Position numbers and translations under genes: made by a program. From Sphingomonadales bacterium (GTDB lineage: Bacteria; Pseudomonadota; Alphaproteobacteria; Sphingomonadales; Sphingomonadaceae), in NCBI GenBank assembly GCA_025362295.1, contig JANYGX010000023.1, positions 1 through 64,000 of the forward strand: 64,000 bases of DNA. Direction: 5' to 3'. The notes beneath the pieces are model-generated. The model worked only from the letters and a program-made list of their open reading frames with translations. It searched no databases and was not told the origin of the DNA. This document shows, piece by piece, positions 7,369-17,186 of the stretch (position 1 is its first letter; each line of letters starts with the position of its first letter).

Positions 7369-10056
7369 CTATTTTTTAACGGCCTTTTTCTTAACAGCCG
7401 GTTTTTTCGGAACGGCGGCTTTTTTCGGCAGGGCTTTGGCGGATGTTTTGGCGCTGTTAATTTTGGCCACTGTCTTTTTAACCGCTGCTTTTTTGCCCTT
7501 TTTAATCACTGGCCCACGCGCCTCACGTTCCGCAATAAGCCGAACCGCCTCATCCATGGTGGTCGCCAGAGGATCATCATTTTTTGGCAGTGTGGCGTTC
7601 GTGGTGCCGTCGGTGACATAGGCCCCGTATTTGCCAGACAGCACACGAATATTGAGACCAGACCCAGGGTGAGCACCCAGTTCTTTCAATGCCGGTTGCG
7701 GCGCCCTTGCTTCCCCGCGCTTGCCAAATTTTGGCGGTGCCGCAAGCAGTGTGACAGCCATGTTCATACCCACATTGAACACATCTTCAGTCGATGTCAG
7801 CCGGGCATATTTTTTGTTGTGTGACAAGTACGGCCCGTAGCGGCCAATGCTGGCCTTGATCTCTTCACCGGTTTCAGGGTGGACGCCAACCAGGCGCGGC
7901 AACGATAAAAGCTTGAGTGCCATCTCCAGGTCAAGAGTGTCGTGCGGCACATCTTTGGGAATGGAGGCCCGTGGCGGTTTTTCGCCGTCGTCGCGCTTAT
8001 CTTCACCGCGTTGCAGGTACGGCCCGAAGCGGCCTTTGCGGAAAGTGATGGCTTCGTTGGTGTCCGGGTCTTCGCCGATCAGGCGTGGGCCACTGGCAGC
8101 GGCTGCCGCTTCACTTTCCTCAGCCGCACCAAAGGGGCGCGTATATTTGCAGTCCGGATAATCCGAGCACCCAAGGAACGAGCCGAACTTGCCGGAGCGG
8201 AGTGACAAAGCCCCTTTGTGGCAGGCCGGGCATTCTCGCGGGTTGCCGCCGTCCGTGCGCGTTTTGTAAAGATAGCCTTCGAGATATTGATCAAGGGCTG
8301 CAATCACTTCGCTTGGTTTTTGCTCCAGCACTTCTTTGGTTTTGGGTGAAAAATCAGACCAGAATTCCCGCAGCACGTCTTTCCAGTTCAGCTTGCCAGC
8401 CGAAATCTCGTCAAGCTGTTCTTCAAGCCCGGCCGTGTAATCATATTCCACATAGCGGGTGAAAAATTTTTCCAGAAACGCGGTCAGCAAACGGCCCTTG
8501 TCACTTGGTGTGAAGCGGTTGCGCTCTATGGTTACATAATCGCGGTCGCGCAGGGTTTGCAAAATCGAGGCGTAGGTTGATGGTCGGCCAATACCCAGCT
8601 CCTCCATTTTCTTGACAAGGCTTGCTTCCGAATAGCGCGGCGGAGGCTCGGTGAAATGCTGATCGACGGCGAGCTTTTCAACGCTGGGCTTTTCGCCTTG
8701 CGTGAGTGATGGCAACCGCGCACCATCCTCATCACCACTGCTGTCATCAATGTCTTCATCGTAGAGCGCGAGGAAACCCGGAAACACCAGCACCTGGCCA
8801 GAGGCGCGAAACTGGGTGCGCGTGTCGTTCGCCAAAAGGTCAACGGCGGTACGTTCCATGCGGGCACTGGCCATCTGGCTGGCCAGCGTGCGCTTCCAGA
8901 TCAACTCATAAAGTTTCTGTTGGTCAGCGCTCAAATATTTCGCCATGTCTTTGGGTGTGCGGGTTAAATCCGTTGGACGAATCCCTTCGTGGGCTTCCTG
9001 CGCGTTCTTGGCTTTCGCGGTATACACGCGCGGCTTCTCCGGCACATAGGCATCACCATGCTTGGCGCGGATCACATCGCGGCACTGGTGGATCGCCTCC
9101 TGGCTGATGCTCACCCCATCGGTCCGCATATAGGTGATCAGTCCAGTGACCTCGCCGCCAATGCTCACCCCTTCATAGAGGCTCTGGGCAATGCGCATGG
9201 TTTGCTGGGCGGCAAAATAGCATTTGCGCGCGGCTTCCTGCTGTAGGGTCGATGTGGTGAACGGCGCATAGGGGTTGCGGGTGGCAGGTTTTTGTTCAAT
9301 CGCACTGACCGTGTATGTGGCAGCTTTCACCAGCGCATGTGCAGCCTCTGCGGACGCCGCGTTGCCAAGATCAAACTTGTCGAGCCTCTTGCCCTCAAGA
9401 TGTGTGAGCCGCGCTTTGAAGGCTTCGCCCTTGGCGGTTTTCATATCGGCCAGGATTGTCCAGTACTCCCGCGGCTTGAACGTCTCAATTTCAGTTTCAC
9501 GCTGGCACACCAGCCTAAGCGACACCGACTGCACGCGTCCTGCCGACCGCGCACCCGGCAGCTTGCGCCACAGCACTGGCGACAGCGTAAACCCAACCAA
9601 ATAATCCAGCGCCCGGCGGGCGAGGTAGGCATCGATCAACTCGCCATCCAACTGTCGTGGCTTGCCCATCGCGGTGGTGACGGCCGCCTTGGTAATTTCG
9701 TTGAACGTCACCCGCTCAACCCCTGCCAGGCCCTGTTTGGGCAGCGCCTTTTTGGCTTTCAGGGTTTCCAGCAAATGCCACGAAATCGCCTCGCCCTCGC
9801 GGTCAGGGTCGGTTGCGAGAATAACGCGGTCAGCGGCTTTGGTGGCCGTGGTGATCTCTTTCAGCTGCTTGGCACGGTCCGTATCGAGCAGCCAGTGCAT
9901 GGCAAAATCATTGTCTGGTTCAACCGAGCCGTCTTTTGGCGGCAGGTCGCGGATATGGCCAAAGCTTGCCAGAACTGTAAAGTTCGAGCCCAGATATTTG
10001 TTGATTGTCTTGGCCTTGGCAGGCGATTCGACAATCACAACGCTGGAAATGGCCAT
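7369..10056 (-). CDS. topA: DNA topoisomerase I
   Basis: Type IA topoisomerase that relaxes negative supercoils, 895 residues. The Toprim domain is at the N-terminus (VVIVESPAKAKTI, and DPDREGEAISWH with the metal-binding acidic residues). The active-site Tyr lies in LITYMRTDGVSIS near residue 310. The C-terminal half contains one clear four-cysteine zinc ribbon (CPAC ... GCSDYPDC), then topoisomerase C-terminal repeats (YGPYLS, YGAYVT) and a Lys/Ala-rich tail that probably binds DNA. It lies downstream of dprA in the same direction, a common alphaproteobacterial order. The ATG at 10056 is the only good start. Confidence 0.97.
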   Translation of the reverse strand: MAISSVVIVESPAKAKTINKYLGSNFTVLASFGHIRDLPPKDGSVEPDNDFAMHWLLDTDRAKQLKEITTATKAADRVILATDPDREGEAISWHLLETLKAKKALPKQGLAGVERVTFNEITKAAVTTAMGKPRQLDGELIDAYLARRALDYLVGFTLSPVLWRKLPGARSAGRVQSVSLRLVCQRETEIETFKPREYWTILADMKTAKGEAFKARLTHLEGKRLDKFDLGNAASAEAAHALVKAATYTVSAIEQKPATRNPYAPFTTSTLQQEAARKCYFAAQQTMRIAQSLYEGVSIGGEVTGLITYMRTDGVSISQEAIHQCRDVIRAKHGDAYVPEKPRVYTAKAKNAQEAHEGIRPTDLTRTPKDMAKYLSADQQKLYELIWKRTLASQMASARMERTAVDLLANDTRTQFRASGQVLVFPGFLALYDEDIDDSSGDEDGARLPSLTQGEKPSVEKLAVDQHFTEPPPRYSEASLVKKMEELGIGRPSTYASILQTLRDRDYVTIERNRFTPSDKGRLLTAFLEKFFTRYVEYDYTAGLEEQLDEISAGKLNWKDVLREFWSDFSPKTKEVLEQKPSEVIAALDQYLEGYLYKTRTDGGNPRECPACHKGALSLRSGKFGSFLGCSDYPDCKYTRPFGAAEESEAAAAASGPRLIGEDPDTNEAITFRKGRFGPYLQRGEDKRDDGEKPPRASIPKDVPHDTLDLEMALKLLSLPRLVGVHPETGEEIKASIGRYGPYLSHNKKYARLTSTEDVFNVGMNMAVTLLAAPPKFGKRGEARAPQPALKELGAHPGSGLNIRVLSGKYGAYVTDGTTNATLPKNDDPLATTMDEAVRLIAEREARGPVIKKGKKAAVKKTVAKINSAKTSAKALPKKAAVPKKPAVKKKAVKK

Positions 10057-10154
10057 AGGTTTATCCCGTTAAACAGGCGTGCCAAAAGACTGGGCAAGCG
10101 GGGGAGACATAGGGGGCAGATTGCGGCTGCGCAATGGCAGAGTGTCCATTTGCC

Positions 10155-11261
10155 TTAAATATAGTCCAATATAGCTACTTTATGACCAGCTGAACGAACC
10201 AAACGACCGGAAAGGTCCAACTCGAGCAAAATCATATGAACAGTGGCCGGTGAAAATCCGGTGATCTGGATCAATTCATCGACAAGCACGGGTGTTGGTG
10301 TCAGCAGTTCCAAAATTCGCTGGCGATCAACTTCCAAGGGGTCAGCGGGTGCAGCGATGCCATCGGCAAACGGCAATTCCGGCGACGCCATATTAAGGCC
10401 GCCACTCATCCCACGCACGGCCTCCAGAATATCCGCCACGGATTGCACCAGCGTTGCTCCTTCGCGGATCAGCTGATTGCAGCCTTGGGCGCGCGGATCA
10501 AGCGGCGAACCGGGCACAGCCATCACCTCACGGCCTTGTTCAGCTGCAAAACGTGCCGTGATCAATGAGCCGGATTTGAGGGCCGCCTCAACAATCACTG
10601 TGCCAAGGCTGAGGCCGGAAATGATGCGGTTGCGGCGCGGGAAATGCCGACCTTGCGGGATCGTACCAAGCGGTTGCTCGCCTACAATCATGCCAAGTGC
10701 CGCAATTTCTTTGTAGAGGGCTTCATTTTCGGGAGGATAAGGCACATCAATACCGCCAGCGACGGCAGCTATTGTACCGTCGGTCAGGGCCGCGCGGTGG
10801 GCAGCGGAATCAATACCGCGCGCCAAACCCGAGACCACGACCATGCCTTCAGCCGACAATCCTGCCGCCAGTTCGCGCGCTATGCGCAAGCCAGCCGCGG
10901 ATGCGTTGCGTGCACCCACTATGCCTATAGCCGGCTTGTCAAACAGCACGCTATGGCCACGCATGATCAGAATCGGTGGCGCATCCTCGGTCCGCGCCAG
11001 CAGTGTCGGGTAGGGTGCCACATTCCAGATCAGCAGGTGCGCGCCAGCCTTTTCAATAGCGGCGAGTTCACGCTCGGCGCTTGTTGCTGTCGCAATCGTG
11101 ATGTTTGCCCGCGCGCCGCCTCGTTTGGCCAGATCGGGTAGACGTTCGAGCGCTTCAACAGCCGAACCAAACCGGCTCATGAGCGCGCGGTAGGTTACCG
11201 GGCCAACATTGTCAGAGCGCGCTAGGCGCAGCCTCGCCAAGCGCTCAACCTGTGTGATCAT
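10155..11261 (-). CDS. dprA: DNA processing protein DprA
   Basis: DprA (Smf) binds single-stranded DNA and loads RecA during uptake of transforming DNA; it is also kept in many non-transformable bacteria. An N-terminal SAM-like region (LARLRLARSDNVGPVTYRAL) precedes the Rossmann-like core with GIVGARNAS, VVSGLARGIDSAAH and GSLITARFAAEQGREV. The last 60 residues form a winged-helix domain (LTPTPVLVDELIQITG). ATG at 11261 is favoured by AAGGGG eight to nine bases upstream; a TTG at 11279 is the alternative. No other competence gene is in the window. Confidence 0.95.
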   Translation of the reverse strand: MITQVERLARLRLARSDNVGPVTYRALMSRFGSAVEALERLPDLAKRGGARANITIATATSAERELAAIEKAGAHLLIWNVAPYPTLLARTEDAPPILIMRGHSVLFDKPAIGIVGARNASAAGLRIARELAAGLSAEGMVVVSGLARGIDSAAHRAALTDGTIAAVAGGIDVPYPPENEALYKEIAALGMIVGEQPLGTIPQGRHFPRRNRIISGLSLGTVIVEAALKSGSLITARFAAEQGREVMAVPGSPLDPRAQGCNQLIREGATLVQSVADILEAVRGMSGGLNMASPELPFADGIAAPADPLEVDRQRILELLTPTPVLVDELIQITGFSPATVHMILLELDLSGRLVRSAGHKVAILDYI

Positions 11262-11336
11262 CAATAATGCCCCTTGCAAGACCTGTTCATATCAGCAGCA
11301 ACTGTTTAAATATTAAACTGTCGTTCAATAAAATTG

Positions 11337-11777
11337 TTAGATCGTCAGTGGCTTCATGCCCCACTCAACCGTTTCAACGCCACTCTGCACAATACGCCCA
11401 GGGTTGCCGACCACCACCGAGTTATCCGGTACATTCTCCCGCACTAATGTTCCTGCACCTATAATACAGTGATTTCCAATTGTTATACCCGGCATGATAA
11501 TAGTTCCGCACCCGATAAAACAGTGACTGCCGATATAAACATCGCTGTGTTTCCTGTTGACAAAGTCATGGGTCAGAACTGTGACATTGAAGGTTAAAAT
11601 GGTATACTCACCGATGTGAATACCTTTAGGATTGGTTTTATCCAGTTTAGCACTGCGGGAAATGCGACACCCTCGCCCAATCTGCATTTTCCAGACATTA
11701 TTATAATATTGCCGATTGGCTTCACCCAACAATCGGTGCAGCCATGTTCTAGTTTTCGCAATCAAGGGAAGTGACAT
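11337..11777 (-). CDS. Hexapeptide-repeat (left-handed beta helix) acyltransferase
   Basis: Small acetyltransferase of the WcaF/LacA/NodL type, 146 residues. Hexapeptide repeats run from about residue 37 to 125 (IGRGCRI, IHIGEY, VYIGSHCFIGCGTIIMPGITIGNHCIIGAGTLV), ending in the VVVGNPGRIV block typical of sugar O-acetyltransferases. A His in VTVLTHDF is placed like the catalytic His. The substrate is unknown; there are no polysaccharide genes nearby. The DNA looks poorer in G+C than its neighbours dprA and folE, which could mean acquisition by transfer. Confidence 0.8.
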   Translation of the reverse strand: MSLPLIAKTRTWLHRLLGEANRQYYNNVWKMQIGRGCRISRSAKLDKTNPKGIHIGEYTILTFNVTVLTHDFVNRKHSDVYIGSHCFIGCGTIIMPGITIGNHCIIGAGTLVRENVPDNSVVVGNPGRIVQSGVETVEWGMKPLTI

Positions 11778-11900
11778 AAAAGCTCATTTAATAACCGTCT
11801 TATCTCAGGTCATCAATAGTTTCTCGTGGCATTGCAAGTCAATGATATGATAAATTTGTAACAATTCTGCTTGAGTTACCGTCCCAAAATATCAGGGCTT

Positions 11901-12326
11901 TCAAAAGGTCTTCACGTCTTTGTGATAAGTTGTCTGTGGATTGTAGGTCTTGTTTTTGTCAGTTGTGAGCATGGCATTTGCACCGACTACCCGATAAAAA
12001 CAGCTTTGATAGCCGACATGGCATTGCCCTGGCCCATGTGGCTCTACTTTAATCCAGACAGCATCCTGATCGCAATCCATCCGCATTTCCAGCACCCGCT
12101 GTGTATGCCCCGATGTTGCACCCTTGTGCCAGATAGCCTGACGTGAGCGGGACCAGTAATGCGCCTCGCCGGTTTTTAAGGTGAGGGCCAGTGCTTCCGC
12201 ATTCATATGCGCGACCATCAGCACATCGCCGGTGTGCACGTCTGTCGCCACGACTGTCACCAGACCGTTAGCATCGAAACGAGGCGTAAGGGTTGCACCT
12301 TCTTCCAAAGCCAGAACAGTATCCAC
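11901..12326 (-). CDS. hisI: Phosphoribosyl-AMP cyclohydrolase
   Basis: HisI opens the purine ring of phosphoribosyl-AMP, the third step of histidine synthesis. The monofunctional form is present, about 141 residues, without the HisE domain. Family blocks are [42 protein letters not shown], the metal-binding MDCDQDAV and the C-terminal SCFYR. The start is uncertain: GTG at 12326 is just beyond the end of folE, while the frame stays open upstream inside folE. It follows folE on the same strand with almost no gap, a pairing common in alphaproteobacteria. Confidence 0.92.
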   Translation of the reverse strand: MDTVLALEEGATLTPRFDANGLVTVVATDVHTGDVLMVAHMNAEALALTLKTGEAHYWSRSRQAIWHKGATSGHTQRVLEMRMDCDQDAVWIKVEPHGPGQCHVGYQSCFYRVVGANAMLTTDKNKTYNPQTTYHKDVKTF

Positions 12327-12331
12327 TGATG

Positions 12332-12949
12332 TTACCCGCGCACCAGATCCATGAATTTGCGTTCGTTTCGCTCCAGCTGAAACACGCCGGTGAACATAGT
12401 CGTGATGGTTGAAACATCGGGTTTGTGCACACCGCGCATGGTCATGCACTGGTGTTTGGCATCAATCAGGATGGCAACACCTTTGGGCTTCAGAACCTCC
12501 TGAATGGTGTTGACAATCTGGGCGGTCATGGTTTCCTGCGTTTGCAAGCGCTTTGCGAAAATATCGATCACCCGCGCCAACTTGGAAATGCCCACCACCC
12601 GCTTGTCAGGGAAATAGGCCAAGTGGCATTTGCCCAGAATTGGCACCATGTGATGCTCGCAGTGGCTTTCCAGAGTTATATCGCGGAGCATGACAATATC
12701 ATCGTAACCACCGACCTCTTCGAAGGTGCGTTGCAGCACTTCGCTTGGATCTTCATCATAACCCGCAAAAAACTCTTCATAAGATTTCACCACACGATGC
12801 GGCGTGTCCGTGAGGCCTTCACGGCTTGGGTTGTCTCCAGCCCAGCGAATCAAGGTGCGCACAGCCGCTTCGGCCTCTGCTCGGCTTGGGCGTTTTGATT
12901 CATGTGTTAAAATCATGGCATTGATGGCAGTAGGGGCAATGGCATCCAT
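12332..12949 (-). CDS. folE: GTP cyclohydrolase I
   Basis: FolE makes dihydroneopterin triphosphate from GTP, the first step to tetrahydrofolate and tetrahydrobiopterin. The protein is 205 residues. Zinc ligands and catalytic region are visible: Cys and His in ESHCEHHM and Cys in KHQCMTMRG; other blocks are [10 protein letters not shown] and GISKLARV. The N-terminal 20 residues are variable. The pterin product matters locally because phenylalanine hydroxylase (phhA, 17.2 kb) needs a tetrahydropterin cofactor. A perfect inverted repeat lies about 80-107 bases upstream of the start. Confidence 0.97.
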   Translation of the reverse strand: MDAIAPTAINAMILTHESKRPSRAEAEAAVRTLIRWAGDNPSREGLTDTPHRVVKSYEEFFAGYDEDPSEVLQRTFEEVGGYDDIVMLRDITLESHCEHHMVPILGKCHLAYFPDKRVVGISKLARVIDIFAKRLQTQETMTAQIVNTIQEVLKPKGVAILIDAKHQCMTMRGVHKPDVSTITTMFTGVFQLERNERKFMDLVRG

Positions 12950-13028
12950 TGCTTTCTCCTCAGTCCAAAATGGGGCGCGGCGGTATTGACGTGCCTGTGC
13001 ATCGTTTTGTCTTTATACAGATCGTTAC

Positions 13029-13056
13029 CACTATCAAATAGGATTGTTTGATAGTG
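13029..13056. promoter_or_regulatory. Perfect 10-bp inverted repeat between folE and PAP2 gene
   Basis: CACTATCAAA (13029-13038) and TTTGATAGTG (13047-13056) are exact reverse complements separated by eight bases, an 18-bp centre spacing suited to a dimeric regulator. It sits in the divergent promoter region of folE and the PAP2 phosphatase gene. There is no T-run, so a terminator is unlikely. Confidence 0.5.
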
Positions 13057-13168
13057 AAACAACCCACCGAAGAGACCATTGTTGCGAAAAAGGTTTGCAA
13101 GGGATGAAAAATCAGCCAAACACTTAACGTTAATACAAATCGGAGCAAATAATTTGTTTAATATTAGA

Positions 13169-13720
13169 ATGTTGATTGCATTAATGCCTGTTTTGGCAAG
13201 TTTGAGTGGTAATGTCTGTGCCGCTCAGACACTGCCTGTTTCATCTTCAACCTCGACGTGGCATGCTGTCGCGGATGTTGGCGCCATTGGCGTGCCACTG
13301 GTCGCCGGGCTCATCACGCTTGCCGAGCACGACACGGACGGTTTGATCCAGCTTGGCGAAACCGGCCTGCTGGCCGAAGGCACGGCGCTTGGACTGAAAC
13401 AAATTGTCAAATCCACACGGCCCAACGGTCTCGACAACAAGTCTTTCCCTTCAAACCATACAACAGCGGCCTTTTTTGCTGCGAGTTATCTTGAAGATCG
13501 TTATGGCTGGGAGGTAGGCTTGCCAGCGCATATGGTTGCCGTTGCCGTGGCTGTGGCGCGTGTCAAAAGTCGTGATCACCGGGCCGTTGATGTTCTGGCC
13601 GGTGCAGCGATTGGTGAATTATCGGCTTATTTGTTCACGCACAGGCGAGATGAAACCGTCCGGTTTTTTCCATGGTCCACCGGTGATGGGGCAGGGGTTG
13701 CAATGGTGGCGAAGTTTTAG
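13169..13720 (+). CDS. PAP2-family phosphatase, exported
   Basis: Type 2 phosphatidic acid phosphatase family, about 183 residues from the chosen ATG. The three phosphatase motifs are recognisable: KSTRPNG, PSNHTTA and SRDHRAVDVL (the last is a variant of SR-x5-H-x3-D). A signal peptide is predicted at MLIALMPVLASLSGNVCAAQ. Unlike lipid phosphatases it seems to have few long membrane helices, so it may be a soluble periplasmic or outer-membrane-associated enzyme; the substrate is unknown. The start is uncertain because no clear Shine-Dalgarno is seen; the frame is open upstream to TTG at 13079. Confidence 0.8.
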   Translation: MLIALMPVLASLSGNVCAAQTLPVSSSTSTWHAVADVGAIGVPLVAGLITLAEHDTDGLIQLGETGLLAEGTALGLKQIVKSTRPNGLDNKSFPSNHTTAAFFAASYLEDRYGWEVGLPAHMVAVAVAVARVKSRDHRAVDVLAGAAIGELSAYLFTHRRDETVRFFPWSTGDGAGVAMVAKF

Positions 13721-13800
13721 GGATGCTCTCCCTTGTGAGGTGAACCCATATTCTTACATCTGATTGATATCGGCATCTTCAACATATTTCAGAGGCAAGC

Positions 13801-16371
13801 ATGGACATCGAGAAATTCACCGACCGCGCCAAAGGCTTTCTGCAATCGGCTCAGACGGTAGCGCTGCGCAACAACCATCAGCGCGTTGAAGGCACACATT
13901 TGCTAAAAGCGTTGCTGGAAGATGAGGAGGGCATGTGCAGTGGCTTGATTAAGGCTGCCGGTGGCCGCCCAGACCAGGCCCATCAGGCTGTCGAACTGGC
14001 ATTGGCGAAGCTGCCGAAAGTCACGGGTGCGGGGTCGATGGGGTGGGACAATGATGCAGCACGCGTGCTTGATCAGGCGACCGAAGTCGCCAAAAAAGCT
14101 GGGGATAGTTATGTGACGGTTGAGCGGCTGTTGCTTGCGCTTACTTTGGCGCAAGGCACGGTGCCTGCAAAAATACTTGCCGATGCAGGGGTAACAGCCC
14201 TGGGCCTCAATAAGGCCATCAACGATATTCGCAAGGGCCGCAGCGCCGATACTGCCGGTGCCGAAGACCGTTTTGAAGCCCTGAAAAAATTTGCCCGCGA
14301 TCTTACTCAAGCAGCGCGCGACGGTAAGCTCGATCCAGTGATTGGCCGTGATGAGGAAATCAGGCGAACCATGCAGGTGCTTGCAAGGCGCAGCAAAAAC
14401 AACCCAGTGCTGATTGGCGAACCGGGGGTGGGCAAAACCGCAATCGCCGAAGGGCTTGCCTTGCGCATTGTCAATGGCGATGTGCCGGAGAGCCTGCGCC
14501 ACAAAAAGATTATGGCTCTTGATATGGGTGCGCTCATTGCCGGTGCCAAATAACGGGGTGAATTTGAGGAGCGGCTAAAGGGCGTGCTGGAGGAAGTGCG
14601 CGCTGCTGAAGGTGACATTATTCTGTTTATTGACGAGATGCACACGCTGGTCGGCGCTGGCAAGGCCGATGGCGCGATGGATGCCTCAAACTTGCTGAAG
14701 CCGGCACTGGCGCGCGGAGAATTGCATTGCATAGGGGCAACCACGCTCAGCGAATATCGCAAATATGTGGAAAAAGACGCAGCGCTTGAACGGCGCTTTC
14801 AGCCCGTTATGGTGAGTGAGCCAACCGTTGAAGATACGGTCTCTATTCTGCGTGGCCTGAAGGAAAAATATGAGGTGCATCACGGTATTCGCATCACTGA
14901 TGGCGCACTCGTGGCAGCGGCGACACTTTCCAACCGCTACATCACCGACAGGTTTTTGCCGGACAAGGCCATCGACCTGATGGACGAGGCCGCCTCGCGG
15001 CTGCGCATGGAAGTCGAAACCAAGCCGGAGGCAATCGAAAATCTCGACCGGCGCACTATCCAGTTTAAAATTGAACGTGAGGCGCTAAAAAAAGAAAGTG
15101 ATGCCGCCTCGAAAGACCGGCTGACCAAACTGGTGAGCGCCATTGATGCCCTGGAAATGGAATCCGCAAGCCTCACCAAGCGCTGGCAGGCGGAACGCGA
15201 AAAAATGCAGGGTGAAAAAGGCTTGCGCACAGAGCTTGAAGCAGCGCGCCTGGAGCTGGAGCAGGCACAACGGCGCGGCGATCTCGCGCGCGCTGGTGAG
15301 CTCACCTACGGGGTGATCCCGGAGCTGGAGAAGAAGCTGGAAGCCGCCGAACACACAGCCGCCGGTGCCATGCTGCGGGAAGAGGTGACACCAGAAGACA
15401 TTGCTGCTGTGGTCTCGCGCTGGACAGGTATTCCTGTTGATAAAATGCTGGAAGGCGAGCGTGAGAAACTGCTGGCGATGGAAGACGAATTGGGGCGGCG
15501 GGTGATAGGTCAACCAGAGGCTGTGGCAGCCGTCTCCGCTTCCGTGCGCCGTTCGCGTGCTGGCCTGCAAGATCCCAATCGGCCGCTGGGCTCGTTTCTG
15601 TTTCTGGGGCCCACTGGGGTTGGCAAAACCGAATTGTGCAAGGCGCTTGCTGACTTTTTGTTTGATGACCCAGCAGCGATGGTGCGCATCGATATGAGCG
15701 AATATATGGAGAAGCATTCGGTGGCGCGGTTGATTGGTGCGCCGCCCGGTTATGTCGGCTACGAGGAAGGCGGTGTCCTCACCGAAGCCGTGCGTCGCAG
15801 GCCCTATCAGGTGATCTTGTTTGATGAGGTGGAAAAAGCGCACAGCGATGTGTTCAATGTGCTGTTGCAAGTGCTCGATGATGGCAGGCTGACCGACGGG
15901 CAAGGTCGCAAGGCTGATTTCACCAACACCATTATCGTGCTCACGTCCAACATGGGCTCGCAGTTCATTGCGGCCTTGCCGGAAGGTCATGATGTTGCGG
16001 AAGTGCGCGGTGAGGTGATGGACGTGGTGCGCAGCCACTTCAGGCCTGAGTTCCTGAACCGGCTGGATGAGATTATTCTCTTTCACCGTCTGGGCGAAAA
16101 CAATATGAGCGCCATCGTCGATTTGCAGATCGTGCGTGTGATAAAGATGCTGGCTGATCGCAAAATAACCCTCACGCTCGACGATGCGGCGCGCGCCTGG
16201 CTTGCCCGTGTTGGCTATGATCCGGTTTACGGTGCGCGCCCGCTCAAGCGCGCTGTACAGAAATACCTGCAGGATCCACTGGCTGATTTGATTTTGCGCG
16301 GTGGGGTGAAAGATGGGCAAACTGTTGTCGTCAGTGATGGGGATGGGGCACTGAAGTTGGTTGTGCTCTAA
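13801..16371 (+). pseudogene. clpB: clpB, disaggregase gene interrupted by an in-frame TAA
   Basis: ClpB is the Hsp100 AAA+ disaggregase that works with DnaK. Taken across the stop, the frame would encode 856 residues, the family length, with every part present: N-domain repeats (1-140), NBD1 with Walker A GEPGVGKT at 206-213, coiled-coil middle domain (about 400-520), and NBD2 with GPTGVGKTE and GYVGYEEGG. Codon 251 is TAA (14551-14553), where the family has Tyr in [14 protein letters not shown]. The downstream frame has no other lesion. GAGGAG at 14566-14571 precedes a GTG at 14584 by 12 bases, so a second fragment could be translated after the stop. A recent nonsense mutation or a sequencing error (TAT/TAC to TAA) are the main explanations. 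Confidence 0.93.
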
Positions 16372-16373
16372 CG

Positions 16374-17105
16374 ATGGTAAGCTTTGCTCTTGATCCGACG
16401 CTGGATTCACAATCTCTCCATCACGTATTCAAAAACTTTGGCCGCATTCACATTCCGGGAATACTGACAGCCGCAAGCGCAGAAAAACTTTACCGTCATT
16501 TAGCAGAGAAAGCAGACTGGCACTTGTTATTCAACGTTGGTGAGCTGACCTATGACTTAACGCACACACAAATATCTGAGTTGTCAGTCGATAAACAGGC
16601 AGCCCTTATGCTGGCTGTCGAAGCTCGCGCGACAGATCATTTTCAATATATGTTCGAAAGTGTGAAGGTGCCGGACACCCCCTCCCCCTTCGCGGAAGAG
16701 GCGAGAACACAAACGGCGCTCACGGATTTTCACACATTCATGAACTCGCAACCTGTGCTCGATATTCTGCGCACTGTAACCGGCGATCCATCCATAACGT
16801 ACGCAGATGCGCAAGCGACAGCTTATGGTAAAGGTCATTTTCTCACCAAACATGATGACAATGTCACTGGCAAACATCGTCGAGTCGCCTATGTGCTTAA
16901 CCTGACGCCAAATTGGAATCCCGACTGGGGTGGCTTGTTACAATTTCTTGATAACGACGGCCATATAACGGAAGCTTACGCTCCAAAATATAACGCTCTC
17001 AATCTTTTTATTGTGCCGCAAGCGCACAGTGTAAGCTACGTTACACCGTTTGCCAAAGGCAAGCGATATGCCGTCACAGGGTGGTTGCGCGCAAAAATTC
17101 TATAA
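16374..17105 (+). CDS. 2-oxoglutarate/Fe(II)-dependent oxygenase (prolyl-hydroxylase-like)
   Basis: Cupin-fold dioxygenase of 243 residues. The iron-binding facial triad is visible: His and Asp in FLTKHDDNV and the distal His in VPQAHSVS, with Arg in RYAVTGWLR as the 2-oxoglutarate anchor. It belongs with the SM-20/EGL-9-like prolyl hydroxylase group by overall pattern (GGLLQFLD, NLFIVP). It begins two bases after the clpB stop codon and is probably cotranscribed. The substrate is unknown; ribosomal proteins or EF-Tu are targets of some relatives, but nothing here shows that. Its base composition appears lower in G+C than clpB. Confidence 0.82.
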   Translation: MVSFALDPTLDSQSLHHVFKNFGRIHIPGILTAASAEKLYRHLAEKADWHLLFNVGELTYDLTHTQISELSVDKQAALMLAVEARATDHFQYMFESVKVPDTPSPFAEEARTQTALTDFHTFMNSQPVLDILRTVTGDPSITYADAQATAYGKGHFLTKHDDNVTGKHRRVAYVLNLTPNWNPDWGGLLQFLDNDGHITEAYAPKYNALNLFIVPQAHSVSYVTPFAKGKRYAVTGWLRAKIL

Positions 17106-17186
17106 AAACTTTGCAAGTATTTTATAATAATAATCCTTAAAACCAATCGCCAGCCATACACTGAATTTTCTGCGGCCGTGTCAGTG

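Noticed and set aside
14551-14553. Stop-codon recoding of clpB to selenocysteine or pyrrolysine
   Set aside because: The codon is TAA, not TGA or TAG, and the family residue is Tyr.
16679-16707. CCCCTCCCCC...GGAAGAGGCGAG inside the 2OG oxygenase gene, resembling the hairpin repeats
   Set aside because: It is within a coding frame with only partial pairing; no evidence of insertion.
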